Numbered from the stretch's first letter, positions 49,931-59,934 are shown. The stretch: 64,000 nt of DNA from Pseudomonadota bacterium (GCA_026388275.1 JAPLKB010000008.1:22007-86006); one strand, 5' to 3'. The notes: generated by a model from the letters alone, not told the origin. A program made the numbers and translations.

Positions 49931-50626
49931 TTGGAGCCTAAAAAAATAACTGAAGAAATATACCGAATTGGTGGATCGGATCTTACATCTGCGAAGGATT
50001 GCGCCGTTTATCTTTTAGACCTTGATGAGCTTGTCCTGATAGATATCGGTTCAGGTGAGGGTTTTGACAGATTGTTTGATAATATTGAAAAGGCAGGCTT
50101 CAGGCCTCAAGATATCTCCACCATGATACTGACCCATTGTCATGTTGACCATATCGGAGGGGCTGGTGCCTTCCGTGAACGTTTCGGCACGCATCTTATA
50201 ATGCATGATCTCGACGCAAAGATAGTTGAGGCAGCAGACACGAGACTGACAGCAGCTTTTTGTTTTAATATTGATTTCCATCCTCTTGTTGTTGAAACAA
50301 GGCTCTTTGGTGAAAAAGGTATAATTACCATCGGCAGACACCAATTATGCTGGCTCCGCACACCTGGACACACGCCCGGTTCAATATCTGTTTACGTGGA
50401 TATTAACGGCAAGAGGGTCCTATTTCCGCAGGATATTGCAGCGCCGCTCCTTAAGGAATTCGACTGCGACCCTGATGCCTGGATGGAATCGATAAATAAA
50501 TTATTTGCTCTTGATGCAGACATCCTTTGCGACGGACACTCAGGTGCCTATGGACCGAAAAGTGTCGTAAAGGAATACCTGGAATATTGTATAGATTCCC
50601 AAAGAAAGATGGGGTATATAACTTAA
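49931..50626 (+). CDS. Metallo-beta-lactamase-fold hydrolase
   Basis: A 231-residue MBL-fold protein. The zinc-binding signature is TMILTHCHVDHIGGAGAF (HxHxDH), with RTPGHTPGSISVYVD supplying the third ligand, DIAAPL a bridging Asp and CDGHSGAYG the last histidine. This is the glyoxalase II-like pattern. Length fits single-domain members. The start is a TTG about eight bases after AAGGAG. The substrate is unknown (thioester or lactone are typical). Confidence 0.87.
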   Translation: MEPKKITEEIYRIGGSDLTSAKDCAVYLLDLDELVLIDIGSGEGFDRLFDNIEKAGFRPQDISTMILTHCHVDHIGGAGAFRERFGTHLIMHDLDAKIVEAADTRLTAAFCFNIDFHPLVVETRLFGEKGIITIGRHQLCWLRTPGHTPGSISVYVDINGKRVLFPQDIAAPLLKEFDCDPDAWMESINKLFALDADILCDGHSGAYGPKSVVKEYLEYCIDSQRKMGYIT

Positions 50627-51144
50627 TGATATCTATCGTAATTAACATGGTTGTTAATGATTAATATTTTCAAAAGATTCGTTAAAATAGGGACATCAAC
50701 CACCCTTAAAAAAACACTTATAAGACAAACAATATTATCTGATACACAAGAACTTGTTTTTATTCCGGATTCACATAAACGTATATGTGGATCCAGGTTT
50801 AGTGGGCAACGGCATGGAAGGCAAGGTTTCATTGCAAGGGCAGTATCGAGCAAAATGCTCAGAGACGGGTGGGTTGTGAGTCTTGCAGACCGTAGGCCAC
50901 CAATTGTGTCTCACCCCCGTTCACACCCTCCCCCCTCCGAGGGGGAGGAAAAAAAGGGGAGAGGGGGCAATCAATGTGTCGGAGGATCGCAAGGCGAAGC
51001 AGAACACCGGGCACCCACTTGTGGGTCATGGACATTGCAATCATGTCGTTGCCCAAACAAAGAGAAAACCTGGAAAAACATTGCATACAACACAACAATA
51101 CAATAAACTTTTTACAATACCATTTGGCCCGGGAGGGGTAGCGA
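50627..51144. repeat. Gap holding dispersed hairpin element, copy B
   Basis: At 50767-50793 a stem (GGATTCACATA with TATGTGGATCC, one wobble pair) precedes GTGGGCAACGGCATGGAAGG at 50802-50821. A GC-rich hairpin CCTCCCCCTCCGAGGGGGAGG-like segment lies near 50928-50950. The tail encodes GHGHCNHVVAQTKRKPGK. The order and similarity match 13183-13400. No intact gene is present. Confidence 0.5.
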
Positions 51145-52041
51145 ATGAAAAAGATCGTCGAGTGCGTACCTAATTTCAGCGAAGGCAGAGATGCAAATAA
51201 AATAGAAAAGATCATAGGGGCCTTTCAAGGAGTTGATGGTGTAAAATTCCTTGATTATCATAAAGACGCCGACCATAACCGGCTGGTTGTTACAGTTGTC
51301 GGCGAGCCGCAACCTCTTATGCGTGCCGTTGTTGCCGCTGTCGGTGTTGCTGTTAAGATTATAGATATGCGTACTCACCGGGGACAGCATCCGAGGATGG
51401 GCGCCGTTGATGTAATTCCTTTTATACCCCTAAAAAATGTTACCATGGACGAAGCCATTGCACTTTCCAAGGAGACAGCAAAGACAGTCTGGGAAAAATA
51501 TAAGCTCCCGGTTTTTTTATATGAAGCTTCGGCTGTGAACAGGAAGAGAATAAATTTAGCCGAAATACGCAAAGGGCAGTTTGAAGGGATGGCAGAAAAA
51601 ATAAAAACACCGGAGTGGATGCCGGATTTCGGAAGCGCGCAGATACACCCTACGGCAGGAGTAGTTGCCATCGGAGCCCGTAAACCCCTTATCGCCTTCA
51701 ATGTAAACCTTGATACAAGCAACATCGAGACAGCAAAGGCCATAGCAAAATCAATAAGGAATATAAGCGGGGGACTCAGGCATTGTAAGGCCATTGGCAT
51801 TGTATTGAAAGAAAGAGGCATTACACAGGTTTCCACAAATATGACAGATTTTACAAAGACACCCCTTTACCGGGTGGTCGAACTTATCCGGATTGAGGCA
51901 AAACGATACGGCGTCAGTGTGGTGGGAAGCGAGATTGTAGGCCTTGTCCCTCTGGAAGCACTGATTGACGTTGCTTCTTATTACATGGGTCTGGAAAATT
52001 TTACCGTGGAGCAGGTGCTTGAATCAAGGCTTGCAGAGTAA
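51145..52041 (+). CDS. ftcD: Glutamate formimidoyltransferase
   Basis: Transfers the formimino group between N-formimino-L-glutamate and tetrahydrofolate (histidine breakdown or one-carbon metabolism). The 298-residue protein matches the single-function N-terminal part of the mammalian bifunctional enzyme. It has KIVECVPNFSEGRDANKIEK, DYHKDADHNRLVVTVVGEP, the conserved MRTHRGQHPRMGAVDVIPFIP, and YEASAVNRKRINLAEIRKG. The ATG has GGGAGGG upstream. No other histidine-degradation gene is nearby, so a folate-linked role in anaerobic one-carbon metabolism is possible. Confidence 0.93.
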   Translation: MKKIVECVPNFSEGRDANKIEKIIGAFQGVDGVKFLDYHKDADHNRLVVTVVGEPQPLMRAVVAAVGVAVKIIDMRTHRGQHPRMGAVDVIPFIPLKNVTMDEAIALSKETAKTVWEKYKLPVFLYEASAVNRKRINLAEIRKGQFEGMAEKIKTPEWMPDFGSAQIHPTAGVVAIGARKPLIAFNVNLDTSNIETAKAIAKSIRNISGGLRHCKAIGIVLKERGITQVSTNMTDFTKTPLYRVVELIRIEAKRYGVSVVGSEIVGLVPLEALIDVASYYMGLENFTVEQVLESRLAE

Positions 52042-52111
52042 GTCAGTTTAAGTGGTTCTTGCCTTCGTAAATTTTTCCCTACAAACACAGACAGCGCAGA
52101 ATGCGCTTGCT

Positions 52112-52615
52112 CTATAGCCTGAATCTCCATTTGCAAAAACAATCAGCAGGGTGATCGGGCGGTGCAAAGACACACTCTACCTTGATATCTTCATCAACTG
52201 CATGTGCAAAGGACTCAAACTCTCTCTGGTGCATATCACGGCAGTAGAATTCAGGCAGGCCGTGTTTTACCCGGGCAACCTGCGTAACGCATTGTGGTGC
52301 ACTGACAATTACCTCGTCTTCTTTTTCCTCAATCTTATAACCCACAATCATTGTCCAGGGACAAAATTGCATTGCCCTGGCAAGCCCTTTCAAACCCTTT
52401 TCTTTGATATGAAACCGGTGAATAATATCCTTTGTAGACATACCGGCAATTTTTCCCCATACCGCCTCGTCAAGATATTCTGCCGCTGCCCTGTCATATT
52501 TCTCTTCCACGCAGAGAAACCAGAAACCATCAACTACCCGGTAGTGCCAGAGGAGAAATCTCAGATAACTTTTCAGATCCTCCTTTTCCAGATTTTCAAG
52601 TATTCCCAGGTTCAT
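52112..52615 (-). CDS. DUF6125-like protein
   Basis: A 167-residue soluble protein starting LENLEKEDLKSYLRFLLWHY followed by RVVDGFWFLCVEEKYDRAAA, the layout I recall for the DUF6125 family. A later FCPWTMIVGY and cysteines at MQFCPW, APQCVTQ, YCRDMH, CFCKWRF recur, so metal or cofactor binding is possible. Its function is unknown to me. Monocistronic, with ACTCCT-type ribosome site on the minus strand. Confidence 0.6.
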   Translation of the reverse strand: MNLGILENLEKEDLKSYLRFLLWHYRVVDGFWFLCVEEKYDRAAAEYLDEAVWGKIAGMSTKDIIHRFHIKEKGLKGLARAMQFCPWTMIVGYKIEEKEDEVIVSAPQCVTQVARVKHGLPEFYCRDMHQREFESFAHAVDEDIKVECVFAPPDHPADCFCKWRFRL

Positions 52616-52893
52616 AAAAAACTCCTCTTCTACATATAGCCTTTTTTTCAGCAGTTATTAGCACATTAATATTGTTCTGGATATTTATTAAACATAAATT
52701 TATCATGACCATTCTGTCCATTGAAACAACATCCTTCCTGGTATTTCTACTAATAACAAATATTTTCATTTATGTTGTTCTTGGGAGATTATTGCTATTT
52801 TAATTATATTGTTGTCTCCCGGCACTTCCCTTGGTATATACAAATTTGTAAAAATTTTCAATATTAATAGTCTCTGTAGCCCTTATAAAGAAC
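52616..52893. other. AT-rich gap, nothing recognised
   Basis: Between the divergent DUF6125-like gene and the promoter of the polysaccharide export pair. It has only AT-rich stretches, no credible reading frame and no RNA motif that I recognise. Confidence 0.4.
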
Positions 52894-52922
52894 TTGACCT
52901 CAAAGACTGATAAATATATTAT
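52894..52922 (+). promoter_or_regulatory. Promoter of the polysaccharide export operon
   Basis: TTGACC (52894-52899), 17-bp spacer and TATTAT (52917-52922) followed by AT, giving a leader of about 50 nt before the Wzz-like gene. No ops-type (GGCGGTAGCNT) element is seen in it. Confidence 0.65.
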
Positions 52923-52977
52923 AATAGCTAAATTTAAAGATTTTTCATTTTAATTATCTGAAAGAAGGGGGAGATGC

Positions 52978-53832
52978 ATGGAGTCAACTGAAGACACTCC
53001 GGGTGAGATAAACCTGATTGATTATATGAAGATAGTGTGGAAACATAAAAGGCTAATTATCGGTATAATTATAGTAATTGTTTTTATCACTGCAATAATT
53101 GCACTACTTGAAACTAAAATATACGAGGCAAATGCAGTGATAGCGCCCGCAGGAGCAAAGATAGACACGGGAAGCCTGAGCATGGCGGCTGCCCAGTTCG
53201 GCCTTACAACCCCGGCTTCAGCAAATGTAACTGATATCTTAAATGTTCTGAACAGCAATATTCTTAAAGAAAGAATTATAAATAAATATAATCTATTATC
53301 CCTTTTGTTCAAAAGTGACGCTTTTAATGGGAAAACAGAAGATCAGAAATCGTGGGCAGGCATAAGGGCTTTGAATGATATTTTAAAAGTTAATTTCTCT
53401 TCAAAAGATAATACGATTACCATATCGGTTCAGCATAAAGACCCGAAGGTAGCCTCCAACATTGTAAAATATACCCTCGAAGAACTTACAGAATTGATAA
53501 GCAGCGAAGCTAAAAGGGTTGCTGATACAAACAAAAAGTACCTCGAATCACAGATTGATAAAACCCTTGATCCCTTTATTCGCACAAAAATATACTCAAT
53601 GATTGCCCAGCAGATTGAAACATCCATGATGGCAGAGGTAAAAGAAAATTTTGCCTTCAAGGTAATTGATCCGCCAAGGATTCCTGATAGGGCAATTAAA
53701 CCAAAGAAACTTCAGATGGTCAAAGTATCCTTTATAGCGTCCTTTTTTCTTGGGATATTCATCGCATTTTTAAAAGAGTATATAGACAAATTTAGAATGA
53801 AACAAAGTGGATCATCTGAGGGGGTAAGATGA
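52978..53832 (+). CDS. Wzz/GumC-type polysaccharide chain-length/co-polymerase protein
   Basis: A 284-residue inner-membrane protein with a cytoplasmic N-terminus (EINLIDYMKIVWKHKRLI). The first membrane helix is IIGIIIVIVFITAIIALLE. A periplasmic helical domain follows, then a proline-containing second helix preceded by the KPKK motif (IPDRAIKPKKLQMVKVSFIA). This is the Wzz layout, without the C-terminal tyrosine kinase fusion. It sets glycan chain length or links synthesis to export. ATGA-type overlap with the next gene shows coupling. No flippase, polymerase or other glycosyltransferase is next to it. Confidence 0.88.
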   Translation: MESTEDTPGEINLIDYMKIVWKHKRLIIGIIIVIVFITAIIALLETKIYEANAVIAPAGAKIDTGSLSMAAAQFGLTTPASANVTDILNVLNSNILKERIINKYNLLSLLFKSDAFNGKTEDQKSWAGIRALNDILKVNFSSKDNTITISVQHKDPKVASNIVKYTLEELTELISSEAKRVADTNKKYLESQIDKTLDPFIRTKIYSMIAQQIETSMMAEVKENFAFKVIDPPRIPDRAIKPKKLQMVKVSFIASFFLGIFIAFLKEYIDKFRMKQSGSSEGVR

Positions 53833-56800
53833 AACTTAGATTATTATTGATTTTAACGATAACGGCATATGTTTGTTTTCTGACATTATGCAATATAGCT
53901 AATGCTCAACTGCCTTTTATTCCACCAACTGTACTATCACCGACACAATCACCAGCATTGAGCCAGCCGGCAACATCCCAACCCGGACAGGCATACCAAT
54001 CCTCAGCAACAAGCCAACAGCCTCTGCCAAAGCCGCTACCTGCCCAACCGGGAGTTTCACAACAGATTACAACACAGCAGGCAGATATTCTCCAGAGATT
54101 GTCGCCTGAACAAAAAAGGGCTGCAGAAGGAGCTATACAAGGACCTCTCACACCTGAAGCCATTGAGGCACTGAAATCCAAGCCGGAATTCAAAGGATTA
54201 AAGCCGGAGGATGTTATAAAAGGCAAAGAGATTCTTGATAAAAAAGATGTTGGGAAAAAAGAACCGGGAAAAATGGAAACAGATAAAACCCCAGCAGCGG
54301 CAGAAAAGAAGGTTATCGCAAGAGAAGCAGAAGGAAATACGCTTTTTGACAGAATACGGAGTATAGGAGCATATCAGGATATTTCCACTGCACTTAAACC
54401 ATTCGGGTATGAGTTTTTTCAGGATGCATCAATAAGGGTAGCAACAGACAGGAAGGATATACCGGTTCCAAGCCAGTATGTTATCGGCCCAGGGGACGAA
54501 GTTAGAATCCTCCTCTGGGGACGGGTAAATGCTCAGCATAACCTGGTTGTCGACAGAAACGGGAACATAACGATACCCCAGATAGGGCCCATCCCTGTCG
54601 CAGGCATGACATTTGAAGATATGTCAAAAAAATTAATTAAACAGTCGGAACAGATTGTTGGCGCAAATATCGATATTACTATGGGTGCACTCAAAACCAT
54701 CCCCATCTTCGTCCTCGGCGACGTAAAGAGACCGGGTGCATATACCATCGGTTCTTTTTCAACCATGACAGATGCTTTGTTGATAGCCAGCGGCCCCACC
54801 GGGATAGGCTCAATGAGAAATGTACAACTCAGAAGGAAAGATAAAATTATCACTACCTTCGACCTTTATGATTTATTCTTAAAAGGGGATAAATCTAAAG
54901 ACATCATTCTTCAGGCAGGCGACGTAGTTTTTGTGCCTGTTGCGGGTCCCCTTGTAGGTATTGCTGGAAATGTTAAAAGGCCGGCAATTTATGAACTCAG
55001 GAATAAATTTGACCTTCAATCACTATTTGACCTTGCAGGAGGTATTATCCCGACAGCGTACATGCAGCAGATACAGGTGGAGAGAATTATAAGGACAGAA
55101 AAACAGATAGTTATCGATGTTAATGACAAAGACTTGACAAAGGCAAAAGATTTTACTTTGCAGGACGCTGACCTGATAAAGGTATTCAATATTGTTGCTG
55201 GAGAAACAAATGTTGTTTTTCTGTATGGTAATGTAAAACGTCCGGGAAAGTATGAGTATAAAGCGGGAATGCGGTTGAGAGACCTGATGAAAGACGAAAC
55301 AGAGTTTTTACCTGAAACATATTTTGATTATGCACTGATTAGAAGAGTTGAACTGCCGGAAATGAATATACGTTTTGTACCAATAAACCTCAAAGAAATT
55401 TATTCTTCAAAGGACGAATCTCGAAACCCTGAATTAAAGGCTCAGGATATCATCTACGTTTTTTCTAAATGGTTTTTCCGGGATAAACCATCGTTTACCG
55501 TAGAGGGTGAAGTAAGGCGGGCAGGCCAATTTGACCTGGATGCCAATATGCATGTGCGGGATGCCATTTTAATGGCAGGAGGGCTTCAGAGAGATGCTTA
55601 TTACAAAGAAGCTGAACTTTATAGGACAGATAAAACAACAAAAGAGGTTACGATCCTCAAATTCAATCCTGAAAAAGCCCTCAATGGCGATAGTTTGCAT
55701 AACATGCTTCTGCAGGACATGGACAGGATTGTTTTACAATCTGTGCTCGGATATGCATATAAGAAATTAGTATCTGTTGACGGTGAAGTGCTAAAGCCAG
55801 GTACATACCAGTACGGCGAAAGCATGACAATAAAAGATTTGGTCTTCACAGCAGGCAATGTGCTTGATTCCGCCTATCTTGAAGAAGCTGATGTATCTTT
55901 TCAGATTATTGATGAAGGTAAAAGCGCAAGCCTTGAACACAGACGAATAAATCTCGGAAAGGCCTTGGAGGGGGATACAGAACACAATCTTGTGCTACAA
56001 CCATACAGCAGGCTATTTGTTAAGCGGATTCCCCAGTGGAGGTCTGAGAACTTTGTTAATTTAACTGGAGAAGTCAAATTCCCTGGCAAATATATTATTA
56101 AAAAAGGAGAAACCCTGTCCAGTGTGATTGAACGAGCAGGAGGATACACCGATAAGGCGTACCTTAGGGGGGCTCAGTTTTTGCGAACCAGAGTAAGAGA
56201 ACTCCAAAGAAAGACTCTCAATGAAGCAATCATCAGGCTTGAAAAAGAAATAATGGCGGAAAGCACCCTTCGTTTATCTACAGCCGTTTCTCCCGAGGAA
56301 GTTGCCGGTTTACAGGCACAGCAGCTCGGAACCCAAAAAATGGTTGATTCATTGAGGAAAACAGAAGTCATAGGAAGGACAACAATAAAGTTGGCGCATT
56401 TGCGGCTCTTGAAGGGCAGCGAATACGATATTGAACTTGAGGATGGCGATAGCCTGTATATACCATCCAAAAATAATATAGTTAATGTTTCCGGTGCTGT
56501 AATGGCACAGGGCAGTTACCTTTATTCAGATGCATTGAGCTTTAGGGACTATGTTGATAAGGCGGGAGGATATACAAGATATGCCGACGAAAAAAATATC
56601 TTTGTTCTCAAGGTTGATGGAAGCGCAATGAAGATTGCTGGAGGTTTCTTTAACTGGAATTCATCTAATTCACGATGGGAAGTCAAAGGTTTTGGTGATG
56701 AAATAAAGACTATCGAGCCAGGAGATACGATCGTTATCCCCGAGAAATTACAGGCTACGGCATGGCTGAGAGGTTTAAAGGATGTAACGCAGGTGCTTGC

Positions 56801-56846
56801 ACAAGTGGGAATATTTGCAAGCTCACTCAACTACTTATTCAAGTAG
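53829..56846 (+). CDS. Wza-like polysaccharide export protein with multiple SLBB domains
   Basis: A 1005-residue periplasmic/outer-membrane export protein. A signal peptide (LLILTITAYVCFLTLC) leads into a Pro/Gln-rich spacer (SQPATSQPGQAYQS) up to about residue 130. The Poly_export domain near residue 216 reads SQYVIGPGDEVRILLWGRVNAQ. At least six SLBB repeats follow, each with the GEVxxPGxY-like turn (GDVKRPGAYTIG, GNVKRPGKYEYK, GEVRRAGQFDLD, GEVLKPGTYQY, GEVKFPGKYIIK, GAVMAQGSYLY). A terminal stretch, WLRGLKDVTQVLAQVG then IFASSLNYLF, could span the outer membrane as in Wza. Such long forms occur in delta- and other proteobacteria. Confidence 0.9.
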   Translation: MKLRLLLILTITAYVCFLTLCNIANAQLPFIPPTVLSPTQSPALSQPATSQPGQAYQSSATSQQPLPKPLPAQPGVSQQITTQQADILQRLSPEQKRAAEGAIQGPLTPEAIEALKSKPEFKGLKPEDVIKGKEILDKKDVGKKEPGKMETDKTPAAAEKKVIAREAEGNTLFDRIRSIGAYQDISTALKPFGYEFFQDASIRVATDRKDIPVPSQYVIGPGDEVRILLWGRVNAQHNLVVDRNGNITIPQIGPIPVAGMTFEDMSKKLIKQSEQIVGANIDITMGALKTIPIFVLGDVKRPGAYTIGSFSTMTDALLIASGPTGIGSMRNVQLRRKDKIITTFDLYDLFLKGDKSKDIILQAGDVVFVPVAGPLVGIAGNVKRPAIYELRNKFDLQSLFDLAGGIIPTAYMQQIQVERIIRTEKQIVIDVNDKDLTKAKDFTLQDADLIKVFNIVAGETNVVFLYGNVKRPGKYEYKAGMRLRDLMKDETEFLPETYFDYALIRRVELPEMNIRFVPINLKEIYSSKDESRNPELKAQDIIYVFSKWFFRDKPSFTVEGEVRRAGQFDLDANMHVRDAILMAGGLQRDAYYKEAELYRTDKTTKEVTILKFNPEKALNGDSLHNMLLQDMDRIVLQSVLGYAYKKLVSVDGEVLKPGTYQYGESMTIKDLVFTAGNVLDSAYLEEADVSFQIIDEGKSASLEHRRINLGKALEGDTEHNLVLQPYSRLFVKRIPQWRSENFVNLTGEVKFPGKYIIKKGETLSSVIERAGGYTDKAYLRGAQFLRTRVRELQRKTLNEAIIRLEKEIMAESTLRLSTAVSPEEVAGLQAQQLGTQKMVDSLRKTEVIGRTTIKLAHLRLLKGSEYDIELEDGDSLYIPSKNNIVNVSGAVMAQGSYLYSDALSFRDYVDKAGGYTRYADEKNIFVLKVDGSAMKIAGGFFNWNSSNSRWEVKGFGDEIKTIEPGDTIVIPEKLQATAWLRGLKDVTQVLAQVGIFASSLNYLFK

Positions 56847-56887
56847 CAAAAGGATAGATAGTTTATAATATTTTGACATAAAGAATT

Positions 56888-56911
56888 ACCCCGCCCGTAA
56901 GCGGACGGGGT
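56888..56911 (+). terminator. GC-rich hairpin after the export operon
   Basis: ACCCCG-C-CCG, loop TAAG, CGG-A-CGGGGT forms a hairpin about 40 bp after the SLBB stop codon. It lacks a strong T-run directly after it, so it is a weak or partial terminator. Confidence 0.45.
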
Positions 56912-56942
56912 ATCGTGATATTTGTACTGATTTTTGATTGTT

Positions 56943-57077
56943 TTATTTATTCCGGCCTTTTCCATTACCTTTTCCTCTATGGGGGTCTTTAACGGTTACA
57001 CTATTGAATTCAAAATCACCACGTTTGAGGGCATGGAATTCAGGGGGTCCCGGTTTAATGCCAAGTTGTTTTGCAAT
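56943..57077 (-). pseudogene. Small protein remnant without canonical start
   Basis: A 44-codon minus-strand frame opens right after a stop and reads KQLGIKPGPPEFHALKRGDF, then EFNSVTVKDPHRGKGNGKGR, with coherent composition. It has only an ATT as possible start and sits just downstream of the small lipoprotein gene. It is either a degraded C-terminal fragment or an unusual small gene. Confidence 0.3.
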
Positions 57078-57102
57078 ATTTTATAATAACCTTGATGATG
57101 TA

Positions 57103-57348
57103 TCAGTCCCTTTTCCAGCCTTTTGTGTTTACCAGACAGTGATCTGTTTCGTCGCAGACCCTGGTACCCTTACTGGCAGCTTCCTGTTTTGCAATCCCTT
57201 CGCAGTATTGCTTGTCTCTGTTGAAATCGGCAGTGGTTTTTCCAGGTTTCGTATAATAAGCAGTACAGCCTGTCATAAAAAACGTTAAAAATATTATCAG
57301 TAATATTGGTTTGACTTTTCCCTTATTAAAGTATGATTTTACTCTCAT
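57103..57348 (-). CDS. Small predicted lipoprotein
   Basis: Starting at MRVKSYFNKGKVKP (ATG at 57348, strong AGGAGG upstream) gives 81 residues. The N-terminal hydrophobic segment ends in a lipobox-like FFMTGC, so Cys is probably acylated and the protein anchored to a membrane. The mature part (AYYTKPGKTTADFNRDKQYC) ends with two more cysteines in CDETDHCLVNTKGWKRD. Such short lipoproteins are common and of unknown role. A longer frame upstream overlaps the next gene and is not favoured. Confidence 0.7.
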   Translation of the reverse strand: MRVKSYFNKGKVKPILLIIFLTFFMTGCTAYYTKPGKTTADFNRDKQYCEGIAKQEAASKGTRVCDETDHCLVNTKGWKRD

Positions 57349-57368
57349 ATGTCCTCCTTTTTTCTTTG

Positions 57369-59510
57369 CTAGTATAGTTTTAAAAGCATTGCAAGATAGC
57401 CGTACTTCCAGAAGACAATGCAGGATATAATCAGGAGAATTATCAGGATATACAGACCCCATGGTTTTTTCTTGTCGGCATAGGGATCAGCAAGAGATTT
57501 CTTAGCGCCTTCTGGCAATCTTGCTACATCAGTCAGCGATGTGCCGAACTTTATATTGATCTTTGCCCGTGCATTGACAGCCCACCCGCTTGCATCAAGT
57601 ATAGGGCCAAGGTTACGTTTTTTCAGTTTGAGCCATGCGATAAGCATGGACGGGCCGGAGATAAGCAGCATAACACCTATAGCCACAAGGGGAAGTTGCC
57701 ACCACGGCAAGCGTAAAAGCCCTGTTACAATCGAGGCTATAGCCGTTCCAATTGCACCAATGGCCAGACCTATGGCGGCAAATATACCGGCAAATCTGCC
57801 GGCATCAAAGGCCTTCTCGGCAGGAGGTTTCCCTGAAGCAGTTTGCATTCCTGATTGCATTGCCGATACAGCCATTCTGTCTTCCGATGCCTTTGAACGT
57901 GCAGCAGCAAGTTTCATCAGTTGTTCGCTGATCATTTTGCCGGCCTGTTTGTAGGGGGACCAGAATGCCTGTCTTATGCTGATGGGATGTTCGATGATCC
58001 GTGCAATTGTAGCATCCCAGTCCTGTCCTTTTCTGTCGTAAAAAACACCATTGCGTCCCACTATGAGCTGGTCAGAATCGCCTGCAGTAAAGGCAGCAGC
58101 AATGATCATCTTATCAGTTCCCCCGCGACGGATACAATTGCAATAGACAAGATACAAACGGCTTAAGCTCGACAAAACAACATGAGTAGCGATATCATCC
58201 ACTTTAACACAGAGATCGCAACTCCTGCCGTCAAGATAGAGTGTCCCGGACTGGAAGACTGCCTTTGACCGATGGTCATAAAAATCACGGAAGGCAACAA
58301 AATTGTTGATCAGCGTATGTAAGTACCGGCAATAGCGGACAAGTTTGTCAACTGAAGAAATAGCGTTTGCTTCCGGTTCAAATGCTTTATCCCTTGCTAT
58401 CAGCTCGTCAACAAGTTGCTTATAACTGCCATTTATTATTTCATTGATTCTCTCGATTCCAAGCTTCTCGACGGACGTCTCGGGTTTAGCGGAGTGCCAG
58501 TCTCTATAAGGGGTGAATCGGATGTTTATGTCATCCCATTCTTCTGCTGTTATACTGTTTTTGTCACCAAATACAGGCTCTACTACATTTTCTCTGAATC
58601 GCGTTATCAATTCAATCCATGCCGGATTTATTCCTTCTGTAAGAGGTAAATGCCTGTCAGGTTCTACAATGGCAACAGGGAATGATGCAAATGATTCTGA
58701 AGACACAGAAAGGTCCTGGGGGGCAACCCTTAGATAATCTGCATCGGAAGGATTGAGTGACTCAGCAGACCGTTTATCAAATTTCGCAAGGAGGCAACGG
58801 GTGAAATAGTCGTTCACCTTATCTTTGATTGCAGTCAGAGCTTCAAAGGCATTCTCCGTAGCATCACTCAGGATGAGGATGGAAGGATCGCTTTCACTGT
58901 TTTTCTGCCATTCGGAGTATGCCTGTATTTCATTGAAAAACTGATCGACCTTGTCTTGTGATATTCCAGGATTGCCGCTACGGTCAGTATCAGCATCCAG
59001 ACTGTTAATAATATCAGTGATAACCGATCTTACTGCATCATCGTCGGCAGATTCAACGGTAATGATGCCATCACCATTGAATTTCATCTGAGCGAAAATT
59101 CTTTCCTCGCTGTTGGTATCCTCTATGTTGATAACATCAGTATTTCCTTTGCCCAGATTTTTCAAAATTTGTCGTGCTGAAGAAAGAAGCCCCCTGCCTT
59201 CATCCGTCTCATTATTTATCACTGAAAGAGGTACCCCTTCTGACCCTTTTACAAGGAATTCGGGGTCTTTAAGTACCGAGCCGGCCCATGTGACTGCTTC
59301 TATGATTTCCGGGGCACGTATATGGCCATCATGATCAGAGTCGACAAACTCAAGTGTTTTCAGATCAAATTCAAGGTCTTTCACAGGACAACTAAGGGCT
59401 GCCCAGAGTTTTTGGTCCAGATCCTGTAATGATAGCAGATCAGCTCCTGTTTCGATGGATACCTGGTCAAAACCGCCTGTTCTGAAGAAGCGCCATGTAT
59501 GAGACAACAT
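57369..59510 (-). CDS. Membrane-anchored protein with a calcium-type EF-hand loop
   Basis: A 713-residue protein. Near residue 55 it has a textbook EF-hand loop, DSDHDGHIRAPEI, and the region around DADTDRSGNPGISQDKVDQFF looks like a second, less regular one. A long soluble domain follows, with LTEGINPAWIELITRFRENV, VRYCRYLHTLINNFVAFRDFYDH and FYDRKGQDWDATIARIIEHP. Near the C-terminus two or three membrane segments (AAIGLAIGAIGTAIASIV, LPLVAIGVMLLISGPSML) and a last helix (LYILIILLIISCIVFW) follow. The overall family is uncharacterised as far as I know. It is upstream of the small lipoprotein gene. Confidence 0.75.
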   Translation of the reverse strand: MLSHTWRFFRTGGFDQVSIETGADLLSLQDLDQKLWAALSCPVKDLEFDLKTLEFVDSDHDGHIRAPEIIEAVTWAGSVLKDPEFLVKGSEGVPLSVINNETDEGRGLLSSARQILKNLGKGNTDVINIEDTNSEERIFAQMKFNGDGIITVESADDDAVRSVITDIINSLDADTDRSGNPGISQDKVDQFFNEIQAYSEWQKNSESDPSILILSDATENAFEALTAIKDKVNDYFTRCLLAKFDKRSAESLNPSDADYLRVAPQDLSVSSESFASFPVAIVEPDRHLPLTEGINPAWIELITRFRENVVEPVFGDKNSITAEEWDDINIRFTPYRDWHSAKPETSVEKLGIERINEIINGSYKQLVDELIARDKAFEPEANAISSVDKLVRYCRYLHTLINNFVAFRDFYDHRSKAVFQSGTLYLDGRSCDLCVKVDDIATHVVLSSLSRLYLVYCNCIRRGGTDKMIIAAAFTAGDSDQLIVGRNGVFYDRKGQDWDATIARIIEHPISIRQAFWSPYKQAGKMISEQLMKLAAARSKASEDRMAVSAMQSGMQTASGKPPAEKAFDAGRFAGIFAAIGLAIGAIGTAIASIVTGLLRLPWWQLPLVAIGVMLLISGPSMLIAWLKLKKRNLGPILDASGWAVNARAKINIKFGTSLTDVARLPEGAKKSLADPYADKKKPWGLYILIILLIISCIVFWKYGYLAMLLKLY

Positions 59511-59934
59511 TCATTACCCCCTCTATGGTTTAAAGTTTCATGAATAAAGCTATTATATAATGTTTTTATTTATAAAAAGAACATAAATTTATTAAGCAGA
59601 AAAAACATGGCACCTGTTTTTCATACGAAATAAATCTTATTTTTCAAATTTATTATTGTAAATCATGGTATATTTCATATAATAGAAAAGTAAGGCTATG
59701 GAATTCATCACACTTGAATAATCGGTACAGCAAAGTAAGTGTGCGGCATCTACCCGGCAAGCGAATAAGAGATGGCAATCTGCTTTCGGATCGTGGTTTT
59801 GTGGCATATTGGATGGACTGCATCATGACAAAAGGCATAAAAATAACAATTATTTCAAAGGATGATCTGGATAGAATAAACTTTAAATAAAATTGCAGGC
59901 AAGGCAATGGAATAGTCCTCATATGGAGGTATAA
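59511..59934. other. AT-rich gap, possible C-terminal ORF remnant
   Basis: No complete gene is supported. A plus-strand frame ending near 59890 reads NRYSKVSVRHLPGKRIRDGN and onward to DDLDRINFK but lacks a start and ribosome site. It may be the tail of a lost gene. A good ribosome site (ATGGAGG) appears only just before the DUF748 gene. Confidence 0.25.
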
